From an uncultured Clostridia bacterium (lineage in GTDB: Bacteria > Bacillota_A > Clostridia > Peptostreptococcales > Anaerovoracaceae): a DNA stretch of 13,711 bases. The stretch covers positions 1-13,711 of the forward strand of contig CAMCER010000004.1 of assembly GCA_945873875.1 (NCBI GenBank), in the 5' to 3' direction. The notes below the pieces were generated by a model. It had not been told where the DNA came from. It did not search any database and saw only the letters and a list, made by a program, of their open reading frames with translations. The position numbers were made by a program, and so were the translations under genes. Below, piece by piece: positions 1 to 7,603 of the stretch (its first letter is position 1; each line of letters starts with the position of its first letter).

Positions 1-170
1 TAGTTTCTTCCATCGAAAGAACAGAAAGCGATAAGATTCTTTTCCACAGGAACATCTTTTCCCGTTTTCATATACCTGGACCTCTGTGATGAGTAAACTG
101 CCTTTCTGGCGATCTTCCTCAGCAGCGCATTGTTCAGTATGAAGTTTTTCAGGCTTTTCTTAAGACTCAA
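1..170 (-). CDS. CDP-glycerol glycerophosphotransferase-like protein, N-terminal part (runs off the window)
   Basis: Only the first 56 codons lie in the window; the gene continues beyond position 1. The reading begins MSLKKSLKNF and passes through VEKNLIAFCSFDGRNY. That stretch matches the 'NLIvFeSf.Gr.Y' segment seen early in TagB/TagF-type (CDP-glycerol or CDP-ribitol) polymer transferases, which add polyol-phosphate units to wall polymers at the inner membrane face. The start is a TTG at 168-170, chosen because an AGGGG ribosome site (178-182) lies 7 bases upstream and no better start is seen. It lies 21 bases after the end of the acidic-tail frame and is probably the next gene of the same operon. 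It may be the polymerase that partners the transferase at 7604-8725. The identification rests on about 20 informative residues, so family assignment is likely but donor and acceptor are unknown. Confidence 0.65.
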   Translation of the reverse strand, partial: MSLKKSLKNFILNNALLRKIARKAVYSSQRSRYMKTGKDVPVEKNLIAFCSFDGRN

Positions 171-177
171 TCCTGCA

Positions 178-182
178 CCCCT
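178..182 (-). promoter_or_regulatory. Ribosome binding site for the TTG start at 170
   Basis: On the minus strand, AGGGG sits 7 bases before the TTG. It decides the start of the partial transferase gene, which has no in-frame ATG or GTG close by. Confidence 0.5.
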
Positions 183-191
183 TTCAGATCT

Positions 192-542
192 CTATACATC
201 CTCGTCCACATCATCATCGTCGTCCAGATCATCCTTTATATCCTCTTTCAGATCATCAGGATCATCTTTATCGATATCTTTATCCAGATCATCATCTACA
301 TCAGAGATATCGACAGTATCTGTATCATCATCAAGATCAGCCTCATCATCTGCATAAGATGCATCTGGCGCAATGCTTTCCTCAGCCGCAGTTTCTGCAG
401 CATCGTCCGCTGTCTCTTCTGCCGCTGCGCTCTTCTGCGCTTCCGTTTCTCCTGTCACAGCTTTCTCTGCCGGCTCTTCAGATACGCCTGCTGCAGCCAT
501 GGCAGCGGCTTCAGCAGCAAGAGCTTCCTCTTCCGCCTTCAT
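192..542 (-). CDS. Acidic Ala/Asp-rich tail: frameshifted C-terminus of the upstream ATP-grasp protein, or a small coupled gene
   Basis: This frame encodes 116 residues from an ATG at 540-542 that overlaps the stop of the 868-residue ATP-grasp gene as ATGA. The first half is Ala/Glu-rich and looks helical (ALAAEAAAMAAAG). The second half is almost entirely Asp/Glu with a few Lys (DDLKEDIKDDLDDDDDVDED). No enzymatic domain is visible. The frame is open further upstream to about 656 and already looks coding before the ATG: residues RDRLRELRRLEE follow directly from the AG-rich tract at 574-586. A -1 shift there would join it to the ATP-grasp protein as a tail of about 128 residues. The only SD-like sequence before the ATG is a poorly spaced GGAAG, which favours the fused reading. 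If this frame were not translated, a 368-base hole would remain in an otherwise tightly packed operon. Function unknown; a disordered anionic tail is the simplest description. Confidence 0.6.
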   Translation of the reverse strand: MKAEEEALAAEAAAMAAAGVSEEPAEKAVTGETEAQKSAAAEETADDAAETAAEESIAPDASYADDEADLDDDTDTVDISDVDDDLDKDIDKDDPDDLKEDIKDDLDDDDDVDEDV

Positions 543-3145
543 TTCTTCCAGACGCCTGAGCTCGCGGAGCCGGTCTCTCTCTTCTTGTCCCAGTAGCGCT
601 GAGCTATCCTCATGACCGGAGAGATGAACGTGTAGAACTTGCTGAAGTGCCTCCATCCCTTAGGATCGTCCACGTCTTTGACGAAATGGACATCCACTTC
701 ATTCATCATACGCTTCATGTCAGCTCTGGTGATACGGCTCTTGACGTACTCTTCTATCATGACCTTCTCACTGATGAAGGTGCAGCATTTGTCGTCTATA
801 CTGCAGTTAAGATCAATAGGCTTTCCGTGGAGCACGTAATCTGCGTACATTGCAGGCAGATTGACACCGCACTTAGTCACGGCATATCCGGAAGCACCGA
901 ATCTCATGTTGATCTCGATGAAGTACATCTTTCCGTCTTTAGTCTCTATAAGGTCGATGTCGAAGAGCCCTTCGAAATTCAGGCTTTCAACGAATTTTAT
1001 AAGGTTGGACACAAGAGGCTGCCAGTCTCTGCACGGAAGCAGCTGTCCTGTAATGGCCACGCCTCTGTGCTCCTGCTGACCTCCGTGAGTCGCCACGAAG
1101 AATCCCGGCGCCACGACTCCCTCCCGGGTACTGAGACCTAACAGCGAGTATTCCTTATCGATCTCCACGAAGTCCTCTACCAGCATCTCCACGCCTTTTT
1201 TACGTGAATAATCTGTAAGAGTCTCTCTCAGTTCCTCCTCGGATTCACACTTTTTCATCCTGCTCTTGGAACTGAATCTGCTTATGTTCGGCTTTATAAA
1301 GCAGGGATAGCTGATGGTGGAAGGTATCTCCGGCTCTTCTTTTCTTCTGGTCTTTATGAGACAGCTGTTCACTACAGGAAGACCTGCCTGTCTTGCCAGT
1401 TCTTTCTGCACTTCCTTGCTCATGATCCTGTTTATCTCTCTCGGCGTATCGTTGATATTCGGGAGATAATAGTAATCGCGGAGCTCATCCATATAGTCAT
1501 CTGCGATATTTGCGATAAGGTCATCTGCCGGTATCAGCAGCATCTTCCTGTCAGGATCAGCCAGTCTTATCAGTCTCTTCACGATCCTCCTGGTCCTTCT
1601 CTTTGATACGCAGACATAGTATGCCTTGATGTATTTGCTGTATGCGTCAGGCTTCAGCCTCTTCATGATATTCTTTTTCTTGGGCCTTACCTGGAATATC
1701 CTAAGCACTTCCACTTCATAACCGGCCTCGCCAAGGGATTTGGCGATGGTAAGGTTGGTGGAATAGTTCCTTCCGGATACCAGTATCCTGGGGTCTTTCG
1801 ACTCGGGATCTCTGGCATTCTTCTTGAAGGCCTGCGGATACCCGGCCAGAACATGCTTTATCTTTCTCAGCGGCGGGAACAAAGTCCTCTTTATGAGCTT
1901 CTTTACCTTCTTCTTCTTCCTGCTCAGCTTTCTTCTTCTGGTCTTGGCCTTGAAGTACTCGCCCGGAGCAGGGTCATCATCATCGAAAAGGAGATGAATA
2001 TCTGCTTTGTCGATGAGGTCGTTAAGTTCCTTCTTAGTTATCATCTCATGGAGATAGTCATCCCATGCCACTTTCTCGTATATGAAGTGCTTGTTCAGCT
2101 CCTTCACCTGACCGTCTTCAGGGCTGTGGCCCTGTCCCTTGGCTTCCTTGACAAAGAGAGCCGGCAGGTTCACTCCGCTCTTGAAGTACGAATAGTTGGG
2201 GCCGCCGCTTCTCAGGTTCACTTCGTTGAAATAGAGTTTATCCCCCACTACGTTGAATTCCATATCGAACATACCGAAGTAGTGGAAGCTCTTCATCATC
2301 TTTACGACAGCGTCCCATATATCAGATATATAGCTGTTGTCTACTACCTGCCCTGCCAGGGTGACGCCTTTTTCATACTGGGCCACCTGGGTCTTTCTGA
2401 TGACAGCAGGTATTATGACCTCCTGATCAAAGCAGACTCCGGAAAGGTCTATCTCATTATCTATCTCAAGGAACTCCTGCACCAGGATGGATCTCTTGTC
2501 GAATATCCTCCTGAGTCTGTGCAGATGGCTCAGAAGGTCATCTTTATCCTCACACACCTTCATCTCGTGCTTGTATCCGGTGATGCTTTCTATAGGCTTG
2601 CAGAAACAGGGATATACCATGTCGTCAGGGATGACGATCTCCTCTTCAAGTGAGAATACCCATTCCTTCGGGATAAGGAGCCCCGCCTTTTTCGCCAGAT
2701 CGCTCTGCACGCGTTTGTCCATGCTGCGGGTCATGGATCCGTCTCCGCCGCCTATTATCTCAGGCATTATGAATATATCCTCAAGGAGACTCTTGTTCAG
2801 GTCCATGATGGAAGTGGTGTAGTCGTCTGTAGGAAAAAGCACCGGCTTGTGGTCGTACCTTCCGGCATAAGCCAAAAGAGCGTCCAGCAGTTTCAGGTCG
2901 TCTCCGTCTTTTACCTTCTTAGATACGACTTCAACTGAATCACGTACGTATTTACTGCATGCCACCAGTTCCGACCGGTCCCGCCTGAAGGCACTTGCAA
3001 CCAGGTCCACTGTATATCCTGCCGAGCCTAAAGATCTTACTACACTGAGTCCTGTGGAATAGTTCCTGGATAAAACCACTACCAGATTATCCAGATCCCT
3101 GTCGTTTCTTTCTGCTATGATCTGATCGATGTTGTTGTTTTCCAT
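539..3145 (-). CDS. Tandem (two-domain) ATP-grasp protein, paralogue C
   Basis: This is an 868-residue protein with two ATP-grasp units. Unit 1 begins with a pre-ATP-grasp segment (LVVVLSRNYSTGLS, 21-34). It carries the nucleotide-contacting lysine (CKP, K183), the acidic strand VQEFLEIDNEID (222-233), and the metal/ATP site FNEVNLRSGG (E308, N310, R312). Unit 2 restarts at about 453 with ILVSGRNYST and has IKP (K618), VEDFVEIDKEY and FIEINMRFGA (E744, N746, R748). Both units therefore look catalytically intact. A very basic linker (about 401-442) joins them. ATP-grasp enzymes couple ATP to carboxylate-amine or related bond formation through an acyl-phosphate; the substrate is not predictable here, but context points to surface-polymer modification in the cytoplasm. 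The start is ATG with GGAGAG (3149-3154) ahead, 11 bases after the previous stop. The last 13 residues (from about 856) lack homology-like character, and the -1 frame continues as an acidic tail, so the true C-terminus is uncertain. Confidence 0.85.
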   Translation of the reverse strand: MENNNIDQIIAERNDRDLDNLVVVLSRNYSTGLSVVRSLGSAGYTVDLVASAFRRDRSELVACSKYVRDSVEVVSKKVKDGDDLKLLDALLAYAGRYDHKPVLFPTDDYTTSIMDLNKSLLEDIFIMPEIIGGGDGSMTRSMDKRVQSDLAKKAGLLIPKEWVFSLEEEIVIPDDMVYPCFCKPIESITGYKHEMKVCEDKDDLLSHLHRLRRIFDKRSILVQEFLEIDNEIDLSGVCFDQEVIIPAVIRKTQVAQYEKGVTLAGQVVDNSYISDIWDAVVKMMKSFHYFGMFDMEFNVVGDKLYFNEVNLRSGGPNYSYFKSGVNLPALFVKEAKGQGHSPEDGQVKELNKHFIYEKVAWDDYLHEMITKKELNDLIDKADIHLLFDDDDPAPGEYFKAKTRRRKLSRKKKKVKKLIKRTLFPPLRKIKHVLAGYPQAFKKNARDPESKDPRILVSGRNYSTNLTIAKSLGEAGYEVEVLRIFQVRPKKKNIMKRLKPDAYSKYIKAYYVCVSKRRTRRIVKRLIRLADPDRKMLLIPADDLIANIADDYMDELRDYYYLPNINDTPREINRIMSKEVQKELARQAGLPVVNSCLIKTRRKEEPEIPSTISYPCFIKPNISRFSSKSRMKKCESEEELRETLTDYSRKKGVEMLVEDFVEIDKEYSLLGLSTREGVVAPGFFVATHGGQQEHRGVAITGQLLPCRDWQPLVSNLIKFVESLNFEGLFDIDLIETKDGKMYFIEINMRFGASGYAVTKCGVNLPAMYADYVLHGKPIDLNCSIDDKCCTFISEKVMIEEYVKSRITRADMKRMMNEVDVHFVKDVDDPKGWRHFSKFYTFISPVMRIAQRYWDKKRETGSASSGVWKK
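574..586 (-). repeat. Short AG-repeat tract at the suspected frame switch
   Basis: The minus strand reads AAGAAGAGAGAGA in codons 854-858 of the ATP-grasp gene. Losing one AG unit, or gaining one base, would change the reading from RETGSASSGVWKK-stop to RDRLRELRRLEE and onward into the acidic frame. The tract is short for phase variation, so its role is inferred. Confidence 0.4.
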
Positions 3146-3156
3146 GTTCTCTCCAA

Positions 3157-5130
3157 TTACTTTTTCTTACTGAGTATCTTGTCGTAATACAGTTTCTGCT
3201 TTTCGTCTGACATCCTACAGAAATGATGTTTCCTGTAATCGTTATATGATATGCCCAGTCTCTTTCTGGCGTCTTTTATCTTTTCTTCTGCCTCCTGCCT
3301 GCTCCAGCCCATCTCATTCATGGCTTCAGCTATGCATTCTTCTTTTCTCAGTCTCTGCCGCTCTTTCTTCTCCTGTATGTTCTGATATTCTTTTACCTGC
3401 TGTTCTTCAGACAGTTTCCAGAACGCGTGCTTAGCATAGTCTTTAAAACTGATATCGAGTCTGCTTCTGGCATCAGCGAGTTTTTCCTCTGCTTCCTGCC
3501 TGCTCCAGCCCATGTCCTCCATGGATGAGGTGATGCATTCTTCCCTCTGCTGGCGCCGCTTTTCTCTGCGTTCCTTTATTTTATCATACTGGGCCTGCTG
3601 ATCATCAGGGCTTATCTCCCAGAATGAGAACTTTTCATAGTCTCTAAAGGAAATGCCGATGCGGCTGCGGGCATCTCTTATCATCTCAAGGGCCTCTTCA
3701 CGCTGGATGCCCTTTGCTTCTGACACCGCGTTTATACAGGATTCTCTCTGCTCAAGGCGTCTCTGTCTGCGTTCAACGCGTTTCTTGTATTCTTCTTCCA
3801 GATCTTCCGGCGCAACTTCCCAGAGCCTGTATCTCACATAGTCTCTCAGTCCCGCTCCGATCTTCTCTTTCGTCTGAGCCACAGCGCCTTCCGCATCTTC
3901 TCTGCTCATGCCGGTCTCCTCCATGACCCTGGCATACAGCTCTTCACGGCGTGCTTTACGCTTTATCCTCTTTTCCTGCTCCTCAGTGAATATCTCACCC
4001 GGTTCAGGGTCTTCTTCATTTACGAAGAATTTTATGTCTGCCTTCTGATCCCATTCGTCGAAGGTCTTTTTCGGAAGGATCTCATGGAGAAGATCCTCGT
4101 ATCCCATCTTCTCGTAAAAGTATGTCTTTCCGAATTCAGGGGTCAGTTCATCTTCCCCGTACGGTATGCCTTTCATATGTTTTACGAAAAGATCCGGCAG
4201 ATTGACTCCGCTTTTGAAATATACGAAATTAGTGCCGCCGCTTCTCAGGTTCATCTCGTTGAAATAGTATTTTTCACCTACAAGATTTATCCCCAGGTCG
4301 AACATGCCTGTGTAATGATACTCCCTGATGAGCTCCTCCACCTGTTCCTTCAGTCCCGGGAACCTGTCAAAGGGCATGAATTCGCCGGCCAGAGGCACGC
4401 CTCGGTCGTATCCTGCGACGATGGATTTCCATACCACGCCAGGAAGTATCACTTCCTGATCCATGGCAACTCCTTCTATATCTATCTCATTATCGATGTC
4501 TATGTATTCCTGAATCAGAAAATCTCTTTCGCTGAAACTTTCTGAAAGCTTATCAAGATGCTCCTGCAGCTGCTCTTTATCTTCGCACTTTGCCATCTCC
4601 TGCTTATATCCTGTAAAGCTCTCAAGTGGCTTTATGAAGCATGGATAAGTCACTTCATCGGGTATCTTCACAGGTCTTTCCCTCAGAGACACCACCCAGC
4701 ACGCTGGCGCAGGCATTCCCATATCCTCAGCTATCCTGCACTGGATGCTTTTATCCATGTATTTAGTCAGTCGTTCTCCCTCTCCGGCAATTCCCGGCAT
4801 GAGGAATATCTCTTCCAGAGCCTGTCTGTTCTCATCCATGACAGATGCAGTGTAATCATCAGTCGGTATAAGGACAGGCTTCTCGCTGTATTTATCCTTA
4901 TATTCCAGCAGTCTTGCTAACAGTTCTTCATCCTTTCCACTGTCGACTTTCTGAGATACTACCTCCGCAGTATTTCTCAGATACCTGCTTTTTGATATGG
5001 CAAGAGATCTGCCCTCACGCAGAGCGCTGGCTATCAGGTCCACTGTGTATCCTGCCTCGCCAAGCGATCTTATGACAGAAAGCCCTGTGGAATAATTTCT
5101 CGACAAAACAACTACCAGATTATCTGACAT
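3157..5130 (-). CDS. Single-domain ATP-grasp protein with four C-terminal 67-residue repeats, paralogue B
   Basis: This 657-residue protein matches unit 1 of its two neighbours from its first residues (NLVVVLSRNYSTGLSVIRSL). ATP-grasp residues are in place: IKP (K167), IQEYIDIDNEID (206-217), GMFD (D278), and FNEMNLRSGG (E292, N294, R296). A shared post-domain element follows, with LLHEILPKK and then NEEDPEPG at about 371-378. The second ATP-grasp unit found in the siblings is absent. From residue 398 to the end there are four units, three of exactly 67 residues and a last one of 59, rich in Arg, Lys, Glu and Gln and probably helical. Start ATG is well supported by AAGGAGG (5139-5145) eight bases upstream; the preceding gene ends 24 bases away. 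The enzyme core probably ligates or activates a carboxylate, as in its family. The repeats may bind a partner or polymer, but this is inference and I do not recognise them as a named domain. Confidence 0.88.
   Translation of the reverse strand: MSDNLVVVLSRNYSTGLSVIRSLGEAGYTVDLIASALREGRSLAISKSRYLRNTAEVVSQKVDSGKDEELLARLLEYKDKYSEKPVLIPTDDYTASVMDENRQALEEIFLMPGIAGEGERLTKYMDKSIQCRIAEDMGMPAPACWVVSLRERPVKIPDEVTYPCFIKPLESFTGYKQEMAKCEDKEQLQEHLDKLSESFSERDFLIQEYIDIDNEIDIEGVAMDQEVILPGVVWKSIVAGYDRGVPLAGEFMPFDRFPGLKEQVEELIREYHYTGMFDLGINLVGEKYYFNEMNLRSGGTNFVYFKSGVNLPDLFVKHMKGIPYGEDELTPEFGKTYFYEKMGYEDLLHEILPKKTFDEWDQKADIKFFVNEEDPEPGEIFTEEQEKRIKRKARREELYARVMEETGMSREDAEGAVAQTKEKIGAGLRDYVRYRLWEVAPEDLEEEYKKRVERRQRRLEQRESCINAVSEAKGIQREEALEMIRDARSRIGISFRDYEKFSFWEISPDDQQAQYDKIKERREKRRQQREECITSSMEDMGWSRQEAEEKLADARSRLDISFKDYAKHAFWKLSEEQQVKEYQNIQEKKERQRLRKEECIAEAMNEMGWSRQEAEEKIKDARKRLGISYNDYRKHHFCRMSDEKQKLYYDKILSKKK
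3160..3939 (-). repeat. Four in-frame 67-codon repeats
   Basis: Units run 3739-3939, 3538-3738, 3337-3537 and 3160-3336 (the last shortened to 59 codons). Shared positions include MGWSRQEAEEK in units 3 and 4, DAR.R..IS..DY..., FW..S...Q...Y..I, and a basic Arg/Gln/Glu stretch ending REECI or KEECI. Units 3 and 4 are the most alike and share a 17-base identical run (around 3296-3312 and 3497-3513, 201 bases apart), which suggests recent expansion at the C-terminal end. Unit 1 is the most diverged. Confidence 0.9.
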
Positions 5131-5154
5131 TTACTGATCCTCCTTCCGCATCTT

Positions 5155-7557
5155 TCAGCCGCCCCTTTTGAATCTCCTTATTTTTTCAGCCAGTTTCAGT
5201 GTCTTCATATAGTGTCGATATGGCATGATATCACATTTATCGTATATAAACAGCACATCTGCTGCATTTATTTCCCTGTCAAGCTGGCTTCTGCTCATGT
5301 CGCCTGCCGCAAACTCCTCAAGAAGCACTTTTTCACTTGCAAAGACCGTCTCGCCGATCTCTTCAAAGTCTTCAGGAGGCTCGATTCCTTTCAGAAGGAA
5401 GTCAGCCATCATACCCGCAAGGTTTATCCCTCTTTCCGTGAAAACATGGATTGATGCTCCTGCCCTGAAGTTGACTTCAAGGAAGAACACATTGCCGTCT
5501 TTGTCTTTTATATAATCGACGTCGAAGAGCCCTTCATAGCCCATGGAGCTTATGAGCTGCATGCTTTTTTCCGGCAGATCGCCGAGCGTATCCAGCGGCA
5601 CAGTCACGCCTGTGGCTGCAACGCCTTTCCTTGCCTTTGTCCCGCCTCTGAGAGTCCTGAAAAGGCACGGCGCGGTCACTTTCCCGCCTGCAGCAAATCC
5701 CAGGAGCGCATATTCCTCTTTTATGTCTGCCCACTCTTCTGCGATGAGGCCTCCTTCAGGGACGTTTCCTTCAATGTCTCCTGCATCTTCACATCTTCTC
5801 ATGACAGACTTTACAGATTTCATGCTGACAGCCGGCTTTACGAAGCACGGATAAGGAACATCAGAAGGTATATGCTCCCCGTCCGGTATGAATACACTTC
5901 GGAGCACCGGAAGGCCTGCTTTTTCTGCAAGCTCCTTCTGGAGCCTCTTATCCATCATCTTTATCTCTTCGCCCTGGCGGTCTCTGACGCCGGGCAGTAA
6001 AAATGCGTTTTTCAGAAGATCCCTGTGTTCATCAACGGCATATGCAGCATAATCATCCACAGGTACAAGCAGCTTTCTGCCGCCTGCCATAGAAAGAAGC
6101 TTTGATGCCACCTTTTCTGTATCGTTATCTGCGATGCACTCTCTGTAGTCAGTCACGTATCTGCTGAAAGCCTCAGGTTTCATCTTCCTTATGATCTGCG
6201 TGATCTTTGGCTTTGATTTATATATCCTCAGCACGCCGACTCTGTATCCTGCTTTTCCCAGGTCTCTTGCCATCACCAGCAGATTGCCTGAGTTTCTGCC
6301 GGTGATGATCACATCACTTTCAGGAGCTTCTGCGTGAGCTCTCTTTTCACGGCCTGCCATCTGAAGCACCCTGTGCTTCAGCGCGCTCAACCGGATCCTT
6401 CTTCTGAAATGTTTTCCCGGAGCGGGATCATCATCGTTTTCAAGGAGCCTGAAGTCGCTGTTTTCAATACAGTCATGAAATTCCTGATCCGAAAGATATC
6501 CGCGCATGTGATCTTCCCAGGCCACTTTCTCGTAAACGAAGGACCTGCCGTACTGGTCTACTGTCTCCATTTCCTTATCGTGTCTTCCTTCAGTCAGTTC
6601 ATCCACAATGATGGCCGGAAGGTTGGCACCGTTTAAGAAATATGAGATATTAGGACCGCCGCTTCTGAAATTGATCTCATTGAAATACATGCGCCCCTTG
6701 CTCTTTATGAATTCCATATCGAACATGCCTGTGTAATGATATCTTCTCAGCATGTCCGTGATCTTTTCTTTAGTATCGCCTGCTTCTTCCAGGGGGATCA
6801 GCTTTCCGGACATGGTGACGCCCTTCTCATATCCTGCGATCCTGGTCTTTTCAATGAGCGCAGGTATGATTATCTCCTGATCCAGGCTCACTCCGCACAG
6901 GTCGTATTCCTTTTCTATCTCAAGATAATCCTGAAGCAGCACTTTTCGCCTGCTGTAAAACTTCTGCATCTTTTCAAGATGCGGCAAAAGTTCTTCTTCA
7001 GAGCCGAATACTCCCATCTCCATCTTCTGCCCCGATATGCTCTCTAACGGCTTGAGAAAGCATGGGAAAACCAGATCCCCGGGAAGAGTTATCTCCCCGT
7101 CAAGTTCAACAGTCCAGCTTTGGGGCACGTCAAAACCGCTGGCAGAAGCAAGTTCTGCCTGCAGGCTTTTATCCATGCAGTCTGTTATGGTCTTTCCGCT
7201 GTCATCCCTGATGTCGGGAAAGAGAAAATGCTTCTTCAGAAGGTCGCGGTTGTCCGCTACCACAGAAGCAGTAAAATCATCCACAGGGAAAAGGACTTTT
7301 ACAGTATCCCTGTCAGATATATAATCGATAAGTGCGTCGATAAGGCCGCTGCCGTCATCTCCCTGGATCTTCTCCGAGAGGACCTCGCGTGACTGTCTGA
7401 CGTATTTGCTGGAAGATGCTATTATTGCACTTCCCTTTTTCTTGACACTGGCGATCAGATCAACTGTATATCCTGCTGAGCCCAGTGACCTTATGACACC
7501 AAGTCCTGTTGAATAATTCCTCGAGAGGACTATCACAAGCGGTTTCTTCTCACTCAA
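5155..7557 (-). CDS. Tandem (two-domain) ATP-grasp protein, paralogue A
   Basis: This is an 800-residue protein with two ATP-grasp units. Unit 1 opens with VIVLSRNYSTGLGVIRSLG (8-26) and has LKP (K169), LLQDYLEIEKEYD (207-219), GMFD (D280) and FNEINFRSGG (E294, N296, R298). Unit 2 starts near 415 with DVIITGRNSGN and carries VKP (K574), FDVDYIKDKDGN, and FLEVNFRAGAS (E694, N696, R698). Each unit ends in a shared EDxL/EEF...D-x-x-F subdomain. Both active sites look complete. Unit 2 resembles unit 2 of the 539-3145 protein more than its own unit 1, so the tandem form existed before the gene duplicated. The start is a TTG at 7555-7557, supported by GGGAGTAGGA (7561-7570) and by alignment with the siblings' N-termini. 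It lies 46 bases after the transferase gene and 24 before paralogue B. Role: ATP-dependent ligation or activation, probably in polymer decoration (inferred from neighbours). Confidence 0.87.
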   Translation of the reverse strand: MSEKKPLVIVLSRNYSTGLGVIRSLGSAGYTVDLIASVKKKGSAIIASSSKYVRQSREVLSEKIQGDDGSGLIDALIDYISDRDTVKVLFPVDDFTASVVADNRDLLKKHFLFPDIRDDSGKTITDCMDKSLQAELASASGFDVPQSWTVELDGEITLPGDLVFPCFLKPLESISGQKMEMGVFGSEEELLPHLEKMQKFYSRRKVLLQDYLEIEKEYDLCGVSLDQEIIIPALIEKTRIAGYEKGVTMSGKLIPLEEAGDTKEKITDMLRRYHYTGMFDMEFIKSKGRMYFNEINFRSGGPNISYFLNGANLPAIIVDELTEGRHDKEMETVDQYGRSFVYEKVAWEDHMRGYLSDQEFHDCIENSDFRLLENDDDPAPGKHFRRRIRLSALKHRVLQMAGREKRAHAEAPESDVIITGRNSGNLLVMARDLGKAGYRVGVLRIYKSKPKITQIIRKMKPEAFSRYVTDYRECIADNDTEKVASKLLSMAGGRKLLVPVDDYAAYAVDEHRDLLKNAFLLPGVRDRQGEEIKMMDKRLQKELAEKAGLPVLRSVFIPDGEHIPSDVPYPCFVKPAVSMKSVKSVMRRCEDAGDIEGNVPEGGLIAEEWADIKEEYALLGFAAGGKVTAPCLFRTLRGGTKARKGVAATGVTVPLDTLGDLPEKSMQLISSMGYEGLFDVDYIKDKDGNVFFLEVNFRAGASIHVFTERGINLAGMMADFLLKGIEPPEDFEEIGETVFASEKVLLEEFAAGDMSRSQLDREINAADVLFIYDKCDIMPYRHYMKTLKLAEKIRRFKRGG

Positions 7558-7603
7558 AATTCCTACTCCCTGATCATGACCTTCAGATGAAACTAGCGAT
7601 TTT

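Noticed and set aside
540..660. Programmed -1 ribosomal frameshift at the end of the ATP-grasp gene
   Set aside because: No canonical slippery heptamer was found in the overlap, and I could not identify a clear downstream stimulatory structure. An indel in the AG tract or a coupled start explains it as well.
647..1141. 164-codon plus-strand ORF opposite unit 2 of the ATP-grasp gene
   Set aside because: It is antisense to the conserved FIEINMR region and shows no family features.
1853..2653. Long plus-strand ORF (266 codons) opposite the ATP-grasp gene
   Set aside because: It lies wholly antisense to a well-supported ATP-grasp coding frame with conserved motifs. Its translation shows no recognisable domain, and it has no supported start.
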